DNA of 16,045 nt from Sphingomonadales bacterium (lineage in GTDB: Bacteria; Pseudomonadota; Alphaproteobacteria; Sphingomonadales; Sphingomonadaceae). Below the pieces are notes generated by a model, which was not told where the DNA came from, made no database searches, and was given only the letters and a program-made list of their open reading frames with translations. Position 1 is the first letter of the stretch; the number at the start of each line of letters is the position of its first letter. Shown piece by piece: positions 1-6,852 of this stretch. A program made the translations under genes and the position numbers. Where the stretch lies: the NCBI GenBank assembly GCA_018067055.1, contig JAGPVK010000080.1, positions 1 through 16,045 on the forward strand, given 5' to 3'.

Positions 1-636
1 GGCGCCATAGATGAGTTGAAAGGCGGTGATGATGCCGATGATGGTAACTGTCCCTCCAACAACGCTACTCGCTGTGGCGGCCGTTTCTGTTGGAGCCGGA
101 CCCACGATGAAGGCGATGACAATCACGATCGACAACAGCCCCAGTTTCAGGATCGTACCGAAGATCTGAAGCAATCTGCCCTCCTGAACGCCGATCCAGT
201 TCAGTGCCGTCACCACCAGCGCTATCGAGGCTGCCAGCATTTGTGGATGCATCGCAGCCCAAGGAAAAATCATGCCCAGAAAGTCGGCGCCAGCCAGGGC
301 AACCGCTGCAGTTCCTGCGGTATAGCCGGCAAACGTGGCCCAACCCGCCAGCAGGCCCATCGAATCCCCAAATGCTTCTCTCACGGGAACATAGAAACCG
401 CCGGCCTTTGGCAGGGCGGTGGACAATTCGGCTGTGATATTGGCGGACAGCAGAATGAACAGACCGCCAACAAACCACAATAGCATTGCGATCGACGGGT
501 CCGGCACCTCGTTGGTGATCACCCCCGGAGCGCGCATGATGCCTGATCCGATGACACTTCCAGCCCCGACCGCCAGGCCGAAGGCAAGGCCAAGGCGTCT
601 TTGAAGATGTCCAGTGGAAGCTGACTGCGCGCTCAT
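1..636 (-). CDS. APC-superfamily amino-acid permease, partial (C-terminus beyond window edge)
   Basis: Inner-membrane secondary transporter of the amino acid-polyamine-organocation (APC) superfamily, expected to import an amino acid or amine by proton symport or exchange. The 212 visible residues begin MSAQSASTGHLQRRLGLAFG. TM1 carries the family's unwound glycine motif (residues about 22-38: VGAGSVIGSGIMRAPGV), which in characterised members contacts the substrate. At least five further hydrophobic helices follow (about 50-70, 92-112, 115-130, 132-148, 160-178). A TAG lies two codons before the ATG, so translation cannot start further upstream in this frame. The frame is open to base 1, so the remaining half or so of the protein lies outside. 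It starts 3 nt after the stop of the 41-codon ORF and is the last visible gene of the operon. Family assignment is firm; substrate is unknown. Confidence 0.88.
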   Translation of the reverse strand, partial: MSAQSASTGHLQRRLGLAFGLAVGAGSVIGSGIMRAPGVITNEVPDPSIAMLLWFVGGLFILLSANITAELSTALPKAGGFYVPVREAFGDSMGLLAGWATFAGYTAGTAAVALAGADFLGMIFPWAAMHPQMLAASIALVVTALNWIGVQEGRLLQIFGTILKLGLLSIVIVIAFIVGPAPTETAATASSVVGGTVTIIGIITAFQLIYGA

Positions 637-639
637 ATC

Positions 640-765
640 CTATTGTCCGATCACGGATTGGACCGCGCGCGTGCTGGTAACCGGATCAACTGGTTGAGCA
701 TGGCCAGGAGTTGTAATCACAGGCAGGGCACACAGAGCGACGGTGCGGCGTCCAAGCGGGTTCAT
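640..765 (-). CDS. Small ORF (41 aa), translationally coupled, signal-peptide-like
   Basis: Short ORF between the VOC gene and the permease. Its ATG overlaps the VOC stop codon as ATGA (765-762), the classic arrangement for translational re-initiation, and its TAG ends 3 nt before the permease ATG. The product starts MNPLGRRTVALCALPVITT and continues PGHAQPVDPV. This reads as a basic n-region with two arginines, a hydrophobic stretch (residues about 8-19) and an A-x-A-like PGHA|Q cleavage site, leaving a mature peptide of only about 18 residues. It fills the gap between two real genes exactly. I do not recognise a family. It may be a genuine small exported peptide, the remnant of a larger exported protein, or merely a re-initiation bridge carrying ribosomes to the permease. 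Conservation would decide. Confidence 0.4.
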   Translation of the reverse strand: MNPLGRRTVALCALPVITTPGHAQPVDPVTSTRAVQSVIGQ

Positions 766-1349
766 TTCAGTATCTCTGTCATTCGGCCGCGGATCGGCGA
801 TACTTCGGCGGCTGGATCAAATGCCAGAAGCTCTGCCTCGGCTACGCCGCTGCGCAGCCGTGCCAGCCAGTTGTCCGGGTCATATTCGGTTCCAACCGGA
901 TTTTGGCCGATCCGTTCGCCCTGGAAATAGTCCGTGCATTCCGCCTTGGTCGGGAACACGTCGACAGTAAATTCCATCTGGTTGCCATCGGGATCGGCAT
1001 AATAGAGCGAAGCACTCATGCCGTGATTGACACACCAATAGGGGGTGATCCCCGCAGCCTTTAGTTGGTCGTAATTCTCCAGCAAATCATGTAGCGACCG
1101 ATATTCCCAAGCGACATGATCGACGCCAATCATGCCGCGATCATCCTTGTCGTCCGGATCTTCCGGACGGATCACGCCCAGATCGGCGAACGCAAAGCGG
1201 TGGTGCTCTTCATCGAAGGTGAGAAAGGCCAGCGCCGGGTTCTGATATTGAACCTTCGCGCCAAAAACGGTGGCATACCAATGCAGCATTTCCGCGAACC
1301 GGCGGGTGCGGTAAACCACGTGGACGAGTGCGGAGGGTGACTTGATCAT
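762..1349 (-). CDS. VOC-family protein, extradiol (catechol/biphenyl-diol) dioxygenase-like
   Basis: 195-residue cytoplasmic protein of the vicinal-oxygen-chelate fold (glyoxalase I / type I extradiol dioxygenase). Two beta-alpha-beta-beta-beta modules supply a 2-His-1-Glu metal site: H10 (LVHVVY), H78 (GVDHVAWEY) and E126 (PDGNQMEF). H109 (NHGMS) and Y116/Y117 lie where type I ring-cleaving dioxygenases carry their active-site His and Tyr. These features favour Fe(II)-dependent ring cleavage of a catecholic substrate over a resistance or glyoxalase role, but the reaction is inferred. About 195 aa fits single-domain members; the canonical BphC class is near 290. The start is supported by AAGGAG 7 nt upstream of the ATG. 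It lies 21 bp downstream of the POT transporter, and its stop overlaps the next small ORF, so it is firmly part of the operon. Confidence 0.85.
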   Translation of the reverse strand: MIKSPSALVHVVYRTRRFAEMLHWYATVFGAKVQYQNPALAFLTFDEEHHRFAFADLGVIRPEDPDDKDDRGMIGVDHVAWEYRSLHDLLENYDQLKAAGITPYWCVNHGMSASLYYADPDGNQMEFTVDVFPTKAECTDYFQGERIGQNPVGTEYDPDNWLARLRSGVAEAELLAFDPAAEVSPIRGRMTEILK

Positions 1350-1370
1350 GCTAAAGCTCCTTGTCTGATC

Positions 1371-2792
1371 TCATTTCGCAATCACAAATGCAGCATATTC
1401 CGGTAGTATGGCAGGCTCTTGGGCTTGATCGCGGTTTGCGACCAGCGCACGGGTCATGGCTGGCCCGAACAGGTAAAATAGCCCGGCGCCCACCCAGCAG
1501 GCGGCGGCGTTGAGCGCCCAGAATAGCGCAGGGTCCATGGTTTCGTAAAAGCGAGAGAAATAGCCCGCGATAATTGCAGCGAAGAAGGCTACGAGATAAG
1601 CGGCGGCCATCATCCGTGCGGCGATCTGCCTGGGTGCATAACGCGAGACGACTGCCAGCCAGGTGGGCCATGACCAGGTGAACGCCACTCCTGTGATGAA
1701 ATAGGAGAGCGCGGGAAAGACGATGCTGACTGATCCGGGCGTCTGGACAGCGGACCCGACTGCCATCAGCATCGTGCCTGCGCCATACAGAAGGCCACCG
1801 ACGACCATTTTAGTGTTGTCGCTCTGTTCACCCCCGCGCTTTACCTGCCAGCGCCAAAAGCCGATTGCGGCAAACGCGCCCAGGACCGTGCCGAGGGAGT
1901 TGATCGACACGAACCATGCAACCGGCACCCGCCCAAAAGGCGTTTGCAAATCGACGGCAGTGTCGATCCAGACCATGCCCATGTTGAATTGCTGATCATA
2001 TCCCGGCCCCAGAAGCACCTGAAAGACCAGAAAGATCATCAAGATTCCGACACTGCGCCAGTCCGCCGCTGAGAGTTTGCGAGGCGGCGTGGAATGGCGC
2101 GTTCGCTGCGCTTCTTCAGGAAGATGCGAAAGCCCCTTCAGATACACGCCGAGCGCGATCAGCATCATCAGTCCGGCCGCTCCGAACCCGGCGTGCCAGC
2201 CATAAATCTGTGCCAGCAATCCGCAGGTCAGCGGGCCGGCGACCGCGCCGATATTGATGGCGGTGCTGAAAATGACAAATCCACGCGCCGGGCGCTCGTC
2301 GGCTGCGGAATAGAGCTGTCCTACTTGCGCGGCGATATTGCCCTTGAGTGCACCCGAGCCTAGGATCAGCAGGAGCAGCGCGACGAGGAAGCTTTGGTCA
2401 AACACCATCGCGGCATGGCCCGCCGTCATCAATAATACGCCGAGGATGACCGTGCGTTTCGATCCCAGCCAGCGATCGGCGATCCAGCCCCCGAACAGTG
2501 GCGTAAAATAGACCAGCCCTGCATAAAAACCGAAGGTCTGCCCGGCGAAAGCCTGGATCGAAAGCGGGCCCAGCAGCGTTTCGACAGCGCTGCGGTAGGC
2601 CGCCATCCCAGCGATCTTCTCTATCTGGCCTGGCAGGAACAACGCCTGCGTAATGTACAGCACAAGCAGCGATTGCATCCCGTAAAAAGAGAACCGCTCC
2701 CACGCCTCCGTGAAGCAAAGATAGGCAAGGCCGCGCGGATGCCCGAGGAAGGCGGTGTCGTTTTGCGCTGAGGGTACTGACGGATCAGCCAT
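1371..2792 (-). CDS. POT/PTR2-family proton-dependent oligopeptide transporter (MFS)
   Basis: 473-residue inner-membrane transporter of the proton-coupled oligopeptide transporter family, importing di/tripeptides or peptide-like compounds. TM1 holds the diagnostic ExxERFxxYG motif (E29, E32, R33, F34, Y37, G38), which couples protons and binds the peptide carboxylate. The loop after TM2 has GGWIADRWLGSKRT (residues 101-114), the family's first signature, and GALKGN (147-152) resembles the second (usual form KPN). About 12-14 hydrophobic helices fill the rest; the length is typical. The open frame runs to 2909, but the product aligns from MADPSVPS at 2792. A GAGGAAAG Shine-Dalgarno sits upstream of that ATG, inside the end of the NTF2-like gene. 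The start overlaps that gene by 8 bp, implying coupled translation. Peptide is the default substrate, but POT members also carry nitrate, glucosinolates and drugs. Confidence 0.9.
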   Translation of the reverse strand: MADPSVPSAQNDTAFLGHPRGLAYLCFTEAWERFSFYGMQSLLVLYITQALFLPGQIEKIAGMAAYRSAVETLLGPLSIQAFAGQTFGFYAGLVYFTPLFGGWIADRWLGSKRTVILGVLLMTAGHAAMVFDQSFLVALLLLILGSGALKGNIAAQVGQLYSAADERPARGFVIFSTAINIGAVAGPLTCGLLAQIYGWHAGFGAAGLMMLIALGVYLKGLSHLPEEAQRTRHSTPPRKLSAADWRSVGILMIFLVFQVLLGPGYDQQFNMGMVWIDTAVDLQTPFGRVPVAWFVSINSLGTVLGAFAAIGFWRWQVKRGGEQSDNTKMVVGGLLYGAGTMLMAVGSAVQTPGSVSIVFPALSYFITGVAFTWSWPTWLAVVSRYAPRQIAARMMAAAYLVAFFAAIIAGYFSRFYETMDPALFWALNAAACWVGAGLFYLFGPAMTRALVANRDQAQEPAILPEYAAFVIAK

Positions 2793-3153
2793 AGAAAAAT
2801 CTTTCCTCGACAATCTGCCCGTCACGCACCGTGTAGGTGGCGATTTCGCTGAACGGCTCGCGCTTGCCGGTGGCGCGGCGGGTGATTTCCATGTCGATGA
2901 ACAAGGCAAACTGATCGCCGGTGATAAAGGGACCGTCGATCAGCAGCTCGCTCATCGCATTGGTCTCCAGCCAGTGCGTCAATCTCGCGAGCGCTGCTGG
3001 CTTGCCCTTCGCAATGGCTGGGCGGTCTGATTCAGATCTGGCTGGCTCAAGAGCGATAATATCGCTTGCCCAATATTTCTCCGCCGCGGCCAGCGTCTCG
3101 CCTGCTGCCATCAAAGCCGCATAATCACTGGCAATCTCGGCAAGGCTTTGCAT
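2785..3153 (-). CDS. NTF2-like / SnoaL-like domain protein
   Basis: 122-residue soluble protein with the cone-shaped alpha+beta fold of the NTF2/SnoaL superfamily. N-terminal helices (MQSLAEIASDYAALMAAGET) are followed by beta strands with the characteristic 'FALFIDMEITRR...GKREPFSEIATYTVRDGQIVEERFFYG' pattern, here residues about 84-122. Members are small isomerases, cyclases, hydratases or non-enzymatic ligand binders; no catalytic residue can be assigned safely. The ATG at 3153 is chosen because the fold begins there; the frame is open to 3273, but the extra residues look non-coding and Pro/Gly-rich. The Shine-Dalgarno is weak (GAGAG). The 3' end overlaps the POT gene start by 8 bp. In this operon it could process the transported compound or product of the VOC enzyme, which is inference only. 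Confidence 0.72.
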   Translation of the reverse strand: MQSLAEIASDYAALMAAGETLAAAEKYWASDIIALEPARSESDRPAIAKGKPAALARLTHWLETNAMSELLIDGPFITGDQFALFIDMEITRRATGKREPFSEIATYTVRDGQIVEERFFYG

Positions 3154-3184
3154 GGGAGGCTCTCGCACAACTGGAAGGGATAGC

Positions 3185-3218
3185 CCGGCGGATGGCGGGT
3201 CGCAAAACCATCCGCCGG
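3185..3218. repeat. Perfect 11-bp inverted repeat (intra-operon hairpin)
   Basis: CCGGCGGATGG (3185-3195) pairs perfectly with CCATCCGCCGG (3208-3218) across a 12-nt loop. It lies in the gap between the exported-protein gene (stop at 3283) and the NTF2-like gene (start 3153). On the transcribed minus strand the loop holds TTTT, but no U-run follows the stem, so a classical intrinsic terminator is unlikely. It may act as an attenuator, an mRNA 3'-end stabiliser that lets the upstream exported-protein gene be expressed more strongly than the downstream genes, or a protein-binding site. Confidence 0.55.
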
Positions 3219-3282
3219 ACTGGATGCGGCCCGGGCGGACTGTGCAAAGGGTTGCATCATCCATCCGGACCAAGTCTTGAAA

Positions 3283-3735
3283 CTATCGGACGGTCGCTTC
3301 CTGCAGTGTCATCGAACCTTTGACCGTCCGGAATTTTGCCCGGTTACCGGAGGCTGCATCGAGCTGCGCATTGGTTCTGCTGTCAAACGCTTCCCATTCC
3401 TTGTTGCGCTTTTCACTTTCTTCGGCACTCGGCCAATAGGCATAGGTCTGCGTCAGATACATGGTCGGTTCGCCATCGCGGGCATCGACATTGAAGTAGA
3501 TTTTGTAATCGCTGATCCAGCCCTTGGACTTGGCGAAATCCTGATTTTTCTTCCATTCGCTTGCCAGATATTTGGCATAGGCCAGCGTGCCACCATCCTC
3601 CAAATAGATGCCGGTCATGGTCGTGTAATCACCAGCCTTCAACGGAAATTCGTCCGCCAAAGCAGGCGTGGACAATGCCATCGGCGCAGCCACAATCATG
3701 GCGGTGGCCAGCATCATATTTTTCATCAACTTCAT
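3283..3735 (-). CDS. Exported protein of unknown function
   Basis: 150-residue protein with a clear Sec signal peptide: MKLMKNMM, a hydrophobic core (residues about 9-22), then TPALA|DEF with cleavage predicted after A27. The mature part (about 123 aa) is charged and rich in Tyr, Trp, Lys and Glu. Notable stretches are DYTTMTGIYLEDGG, LASEWKKNQDFAKSKGW and ESEKRNKEWEAFDSRT. There is no cysteine, no membrane span and no motif I recognise. A Shine-Dalgarno AGAGGAG stands 7 nt before the ATG at 3735 and decides the start; the frame is open to 3861 but the N-terminal extension would hide the signal peptide. I have an impression of similar uncharacterised periplasmic proteins in Sphingomonadales, from memory. 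It probably acts in the periplasm, perhaps binding the compound handled by the operon; no function can be assigned. Confidence 0.75.
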   Translation of the reverse strand: MKLMKNMMLATAMIVAAPMALSTPALADEFPLKAGDYTTMTGIYLEDGGTLAYAKYLASEWKKNQDFAKSKGWISDYKIYFNVDARDGEPTMYLTQTYAYWPSAEESEKRNKEWEAFDSRTNAQLDAASGNRAKFRTVKGSMTLQEATVR

Positions 3736-3796
3736 TCGTCTTCTCCTCTGTTTTTCCGCCCGGAATGAGCGATTCTGGTAAATTCTTGTGCGGTGA

Positions 3797-4063
3797 TTAG
3801 TGAATATTCGCTCCGTCGCCGGGACCGAGTGGCTCACCGCGCAGCCGATCGGCAAACTCACCTATTTCGGCGTGGGTCGAGGGGGGAGTGCGATGATCAG
3901 CAGCTTGCAACAGCACTGGCCGGGTGTAGGCGGCAGATATTATTTCGGTTGATTCCTGGATGGCCATGTCGAAATTATCGGGTGCCGTCTGACTGGTGCA
4001 GGCAGCCAGAAAAACCGTGAGCTGGGTTACGACAACAGCTTTGCTGCACAGGAATCTGGTCAT
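3797..4063 (-). CDS. Putative small lipoprotein
   Basis: 88-residue predicted lipoprotein. The basic start MTRFLCSKA is followed by a hydrophobic core and the lipobox LAAC, with C22 as the lipidation site for signal peptidase II. The mature chain of 67 residues has no aspartate at +2 (C-T-S), which favours sorting to the outer membrane by the E. coli rule. No domain is recognised and the tail is Pro/Gly-rich. AAGGGGG 6 nt upstream is a strong Shine-Dalgarno. It is the first gene of the minus-strand operon, 61 bp ahead of the exported-protein gene and about 115-170 bp downstream of the repeat/palindrome control region. It could help hold the exported protein or substrate at the envelope, which is inference. 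Coding is likely but rests on the lipobox and ribosome site alone. Confidence 0.58.
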   Translation of the reverse strand: MTRFLCSKAVVVTQLTVFLAACTSQTAPDNFDMAIQESTEIISAAYTRPVLLQAADHRTPPSTHAEIGEFADRLRGEPLGPGDGANIH

Positions 4064-4176
4064 CTTTACCCCCTTGCATCAATTCCGACACAGCTCTCCC
4101 GTCGGCGGCAACGCGGGTTTCCGGGCCGATCCAAATGGTATAAGTTTGTGTGCAATTTCAGTGCTCTATTGATGCA

Positions 4177-4193
4177 CCCAAATATAATTTGGG
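4177..4193. promoter_or_regulatory. AT-centred palindrome, candidate operator
   Basis: CCCAAATATAATTTGGG is a 7+3+7 palindrome (CCCAAAT / ATTTGGG). It lies in the 168-bp gap between the regulator gene and the operon's first gene, immediately downstream (minus strand) of a TTGACC element. Read on the minus strand it contains TATATT, a possible -10 element (4186-4181). The position fits an operator or promoter core for the operon. The stem is too AT-rich and lacks a U-tract, so a terminator is less likely. Confidence 0.4.
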
Positions 4194-4235
4194 GTCAACA
4201 GCGCTACCGTCAATAAAGCGTCAATAAAGCGTCAA
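4192..4235 (-). promoter_or_regulatory. Phased direct repeats TTGACGC, candidate SARP-type operator / operon promoter
   Basis: On the minus strand TTGACGC occurs at 4235-4229 and 4224-4218, then TTGACGG at 4213-4207. The first three are exactly 11 bp apart, separated by the 4-bp spacer TTTA. A fourth copy, TTGACCC (4198-4192), follows at 15 bp. The first copy contains the regulator's own TGA stop. Heptamers repeated every 11 bp upstream of a -10 are the known recognition layout of Streptomyces SARPs (ActII-ORF4, DnrI, AfsR), and the adjacent gene encodes a SARP-like protein. A plain tandem duplication by slippage is the alternative. Each TTGAC is also a good -35 hexamer, so a promoter for the operon probably lies here, though no -10 with ideal 17-bp spacing is evident. 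Confidence 0.42.
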
Positions 4236-6346
4236 TTCGCCGAAGAAGGCTCCGGCAATACATCCGGCCAGCCATATTTCTCCCACGCCGCGACCAATCC
4301 GATGCGCTTGGCAAAGTCCATGAAGTCCGGATGCAGGCGAGTCTGACGAATCGGTTCGATATCGGCCCAAAGCGACATCAGGCCGACCATGTTGGGCGGG
4401 GTGATCTGTTTTCCCAAAGTCTTGAATATCATCGATGCATAGCCCATCCAGATTGCTGGCCATACAATCGTGGGATCGCAAGGGTCGGGAAAAGTGGCAT
4501 GCAGCATTTCGAGCATCTGGCAATATTGCTGCCGGTCTTCTTCGCGGCCGCTATGGATACCTTTGGCAGCTAGCAGCCAGTAGGCGTCCATCGCTTCCGG
4601 CGACATTGGCGTGGTCCCCGCTGGCGCAAAGATCACGCTGTTCATAAGCAGCCGGGTTTTCTGATATTGCTCTACCGCAAGTTCATGATTGCCGGACGCC
4701 GCTGTCGCCGCTGCCAGATGCAGCGAAGGCTGACCGAGATCGGCCATCCGCTGCCCTGCCTTTATCGCCGCATCAATATGGCCAAGGTTGAGATGGGCCA
4801 CGCACAGCATGCCGTAATTGCGGCCATCGACAGGATCCTGGTCAACCGCCGCTTCGATATAGGGCAGGGCCTCCGCTGTTCGCCCGCAATAGAGCAGGAA
4901 CGATCCCAGGCGGATAGCCACGGCCGGATTTTCCGGCTCCAGCTGATAGGCTTTGAACGCCAGATCAAGGGCACCCTCCGCGTTGTTTCTGGTCCACTCG
5001 AACAGACCGAGCATGGCATAGGCGTGGCCCTGGTTCGGCGAAAGTTCGATCGCCTTTTTCGCGCATTCGGCCATGTGTTGAGCTTCACCCAATTTGTCTA
5101 CGCAAGGCGTGTAAACCGCAGTATAGACGTGCGCTTCTGCCAGCGCGGTCCAGCATTCGGCAAATTCCGGTTCCAGTTCCAGTGCCTGCCGCAGCAATTT
5201 GACAGCGGTTTCCAGCACACCATCCCCGATCGCCCGGCGGGTGAGGGCCCGCCCCTGCAGGTAGAGGCCGTAGGCTTCCTTGTTGCCGGTCATCCGGCGG
5301 ACATCTGGTTCCGCGATGTCCAGCTGGAGCGCAGCGCCCAATTCCTTTGTTATCGTCCGCGCAACTTGCTCGCGTGAGGAAAAGATATCGTCTTCCGTGC
5401 CATTGTAACTGTAGCTCCAGCTCTCAAAACCGGTCTGCCCATCAATCAGGCGCACATTCATGCGCACTTCAGCATTTCGTCGCAGCACCGAGCCTTCGAC
5501 CAAATGGGATACATGCAGCAGATCGGCAATTTCCGGCAAAGTGAGGTCGGTATCCTTGAATTGAAAGGACGATGTTCGTCCCGCGACCAGCAGCTGGCGA
5601 GTCTGTCCCAGGGTGGTGATCAGTTCATCGACCAGACCGTCGGCAAGAAATCCCTGATCATCCGGTACCGCAAGCGAGCGAAAGGGTAAAACCGCGATCC
5701 GCGCCTTGCCTTCGTTGCGGCCCAGTACCGCATGGGTCAGCAATGTCGGGTCACGCACTTGCCATGCGTCCAGCAGAGCGGCGTGAATGTCGGTCTTTCC
5801 CTGACGGTCCAGCCGGTGCAATGCGTCTCTAACCGCAGATTTCAGACGTTGCTCGGTGTGGCTCCGTTGACCCGCCAGCCAGGCCTCGAACGCTTCGCCA
5901 AATTGCAGCTGTTCCAGCAACTCCTGGGTCCCGATGACCATAAGCAGCTGAATCGCTTGCTGATACCGTCCCTCGGCAAGCGCGGTTTCAATGCCGTCAA
6001 TTTCCGTTTCAGCCTGAGCATTCTTCAGGCTGATTCTGCTATGGGTGGCGTCGATCAAATCGCAATCCAGCGACTCGAACAGCTTGCTCAATTCCAGCAG
6101 GCATTGCCGCAAGCTGGCGCGCGCCTGTGCCTCGAATCGCCCGGGCCATAACAGCTTGCTGATATAGGCTCGATCAATTGGCTCGCCGGGGGTCAAAAGC
6201 AGCTTGGCAATGATGGTCCGGGCGCGCTTGTTGCTGATGACAATTTCACTGCCGTCGGACGCAGTCAGCTGAAACGGTCCAAAGAGCGAGGCGCGCAACT
6301 TTGCAGGTTGCCCTGTCCTGGCCAGCTTTTCGCGCGCTATATCCAT
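4232..6346 (-). CDS. SARP/BTAD-like winged-helix regulator with TolB-N (FlgO-like) domain and TPRs
   Basis: 704-residue transcription regulator. Residues about 17-108 form an OmpR/SARP-type winged helix (LFGPFQL...RTIIAKLLLTPGEP...ISKLLWPGR...RASLRQCLLELSKLF). Residues about 112-185 are helical and BTAD-like. About 216-340 form the TolB N-terminal/FlgO-like domain, with RIAVLPFRSL, DGLVDELITTL and VEGSVLRR as its usual landmarks. From about 355 to 600 run TPR-like helix pairs (for example LLRQALELEPEFAECWTALAEAHVY, with similar units after it). No transmembrane helix separates the domains, unlike CadC, so it is probably cytoplasmic, with the C-terminal part sensing a ligand or partner. The frame is open to a TTG at 6406. 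I prefer ATG 6346 because a GGGGGGCAGGG run precedes it and the added N-terminus looks non-coding. Same orientation as the downstream operon, 168 bp apart, so it is the likely controller. Confidence 0.85.
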   Translation of the reverse strand: MDIAREKLARTGQPAKLRASLFGPFQLTASDGSEIVISNKRARTIIAKLLLTPGEPIDRAYISKLLWPGRFEAQARASLRQCLLELSKLFESLDCDLIDATHSRISLKNAQAETEIDGIETALAEGRYQQAIQLLMVIGTQELLEQLQFGEAFEAWLAGQRSHTEQRLKSAVRDALHRLDRQGKTDIHAALLDAWQVRDPTLLTHAVLGRNEGKARIAVLPFRSLAVPDDQGFLADGLVDELITTLGQTRQLLVAGRTSSFQFKDTDLTLPEIADLLHVSHLVEGSVLRRNAEVRMNVRLIDGQTGFESWSYSYNGTEDDIFSSREQVARTITKELGAALQLDIAEPDVRRMTGNKEAYGLYLQGRALTRRAIGDGVLETAVKLLRQALELEPEFAECWTALAEAHVYTAVYTPCVDKLGEAQHMAECAKKAIELSPNQGHAYAMLGLFEWTRNNAEGALDLAFKAYQLEPENPAVAIRLGSFLLYCGRTAEALPYIEAAVDQDPVDGRNYGMLCVAHLNLGHIDAAIKAGQRMADLGQPSLHLAAATAASGNHELAVEQYQKTRLLMNSVIFAPAGTTPMSPEAMDAYWLLAAKGIHSGREEDRQQYCQMLEMLHATFPDPCDPTIVWPAIWMGYASMIFKTLGKQITPPNMVGLMSLWADIEPIRQTRLHPDFMDFAKRIGLVAAWEKYGWPDVLPEPSSAN

Positions 6347-6574
6347 GCAAACCCTGCCCCCCGGTGCGGGCCCACCATCATGCAAGTTGAACCATTCGTC
6401 AACCAATCGTGCATTGCAAGGGGTGCCCCGCGACCGAAACAGGTCCCGACAGCACTTAACCTCCGAACATCGCGCGAAAATCTGTCGCGGCAGTCAGCTG
6501 GTTGAGCGAGTCTATTGTCGAGATGTAATCGATGGTGCGCGACGCAGTGTGTAGCGAACCGGTCTCGGGTGCAG

Positions 6575-6605
6575 TTTCCCTGTTATCAGGGAATTAACAG
6601 GGAAA
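6575..6605. repeat. Inverted repeat of the AACAGGGAA motif
   Basis: TTTCCCTGTTA (6575-6585) is the exact reverse complement of TAACAGGGAAA (6595-6605). The 9-nt spacer TCAGGGAAT carries a further CAGGGAA unit, so three motif copies sit within 31 bp. This is the densest part of a motif family that recurs to the right and again just before the autotransporter gene. Confidence 0.7.
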
Positions 6606-6709
6606 ATTGGTCTTTTTGGCCGCAAAACAGACGGTTTTGAGAGATTTCAACGAGATCTGACGGTACAATAAGGTGCAATTACCGTATGTTACGCGAGAGA
6701 AATACCGTT

Positions 6710-6852
6710 TTCCTGTTAATCGACGGAACAGGGAATTAATTTCTCCGAACAGGGACCCCAATCGCCATTATCAGAGGGTTTAATCGGCAGAACAGGAATA
6801 TTCGCGGTCGCCAGGTCGAGTTAAAATATTGCCAAAAATTGCTGCAGGGAAT
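6710..6852. repeat. Dispersed AACAGGGAA motifs
   Basis: Copies include TTCCTGTTAAT (6710-6720, inverted), GAACAGGGAATTAATT (6726-6741), GAACAGGGACCCC (6747-6759), GAACAGGAATATT (6790-6802) and GCAGGGAAT (6844-6852). Spacing is irregular, so this is not a CRISPR or simple tandem array. A near-identical copy, GAACAGGGAATTTC, lies at 8190-8203 on the far side of the methyltransferase pseudogene, so the motif brackets that module. Confidence 0.65.

Noticed and set aside
2793..2909. N-terminal extension of the POT transporter (start at 2909)
   Set aside because: Would overlap most of the end of the NTF2-like gene by over 120 bp; the added residues are Ser/Arg-rich shadow sequence, and the ATG at 2792 has a good Shine-Dalgarno.
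4667..5377. 236-residue open frame on the plus strand
   Set aside because: Antisense to the regulator's TPR region; low-complexity composition and no family features. The minus-strand protein has clear domains.
6347..6406. TTG start at 6406 for the regulator
   Set aside because: No ribosome site and the extra 20 residues are Gly/Pro-rich without similarity to the winged-helix domain. Kept as a minor alternative.
6575..6852. CRISPR array or origin iterons
   Set aside because: The AACAGGGAA copies are irregularly spaced, in both orientations and diverge at the ends; there are no uniform spacers, no cas or replication genes nearby.
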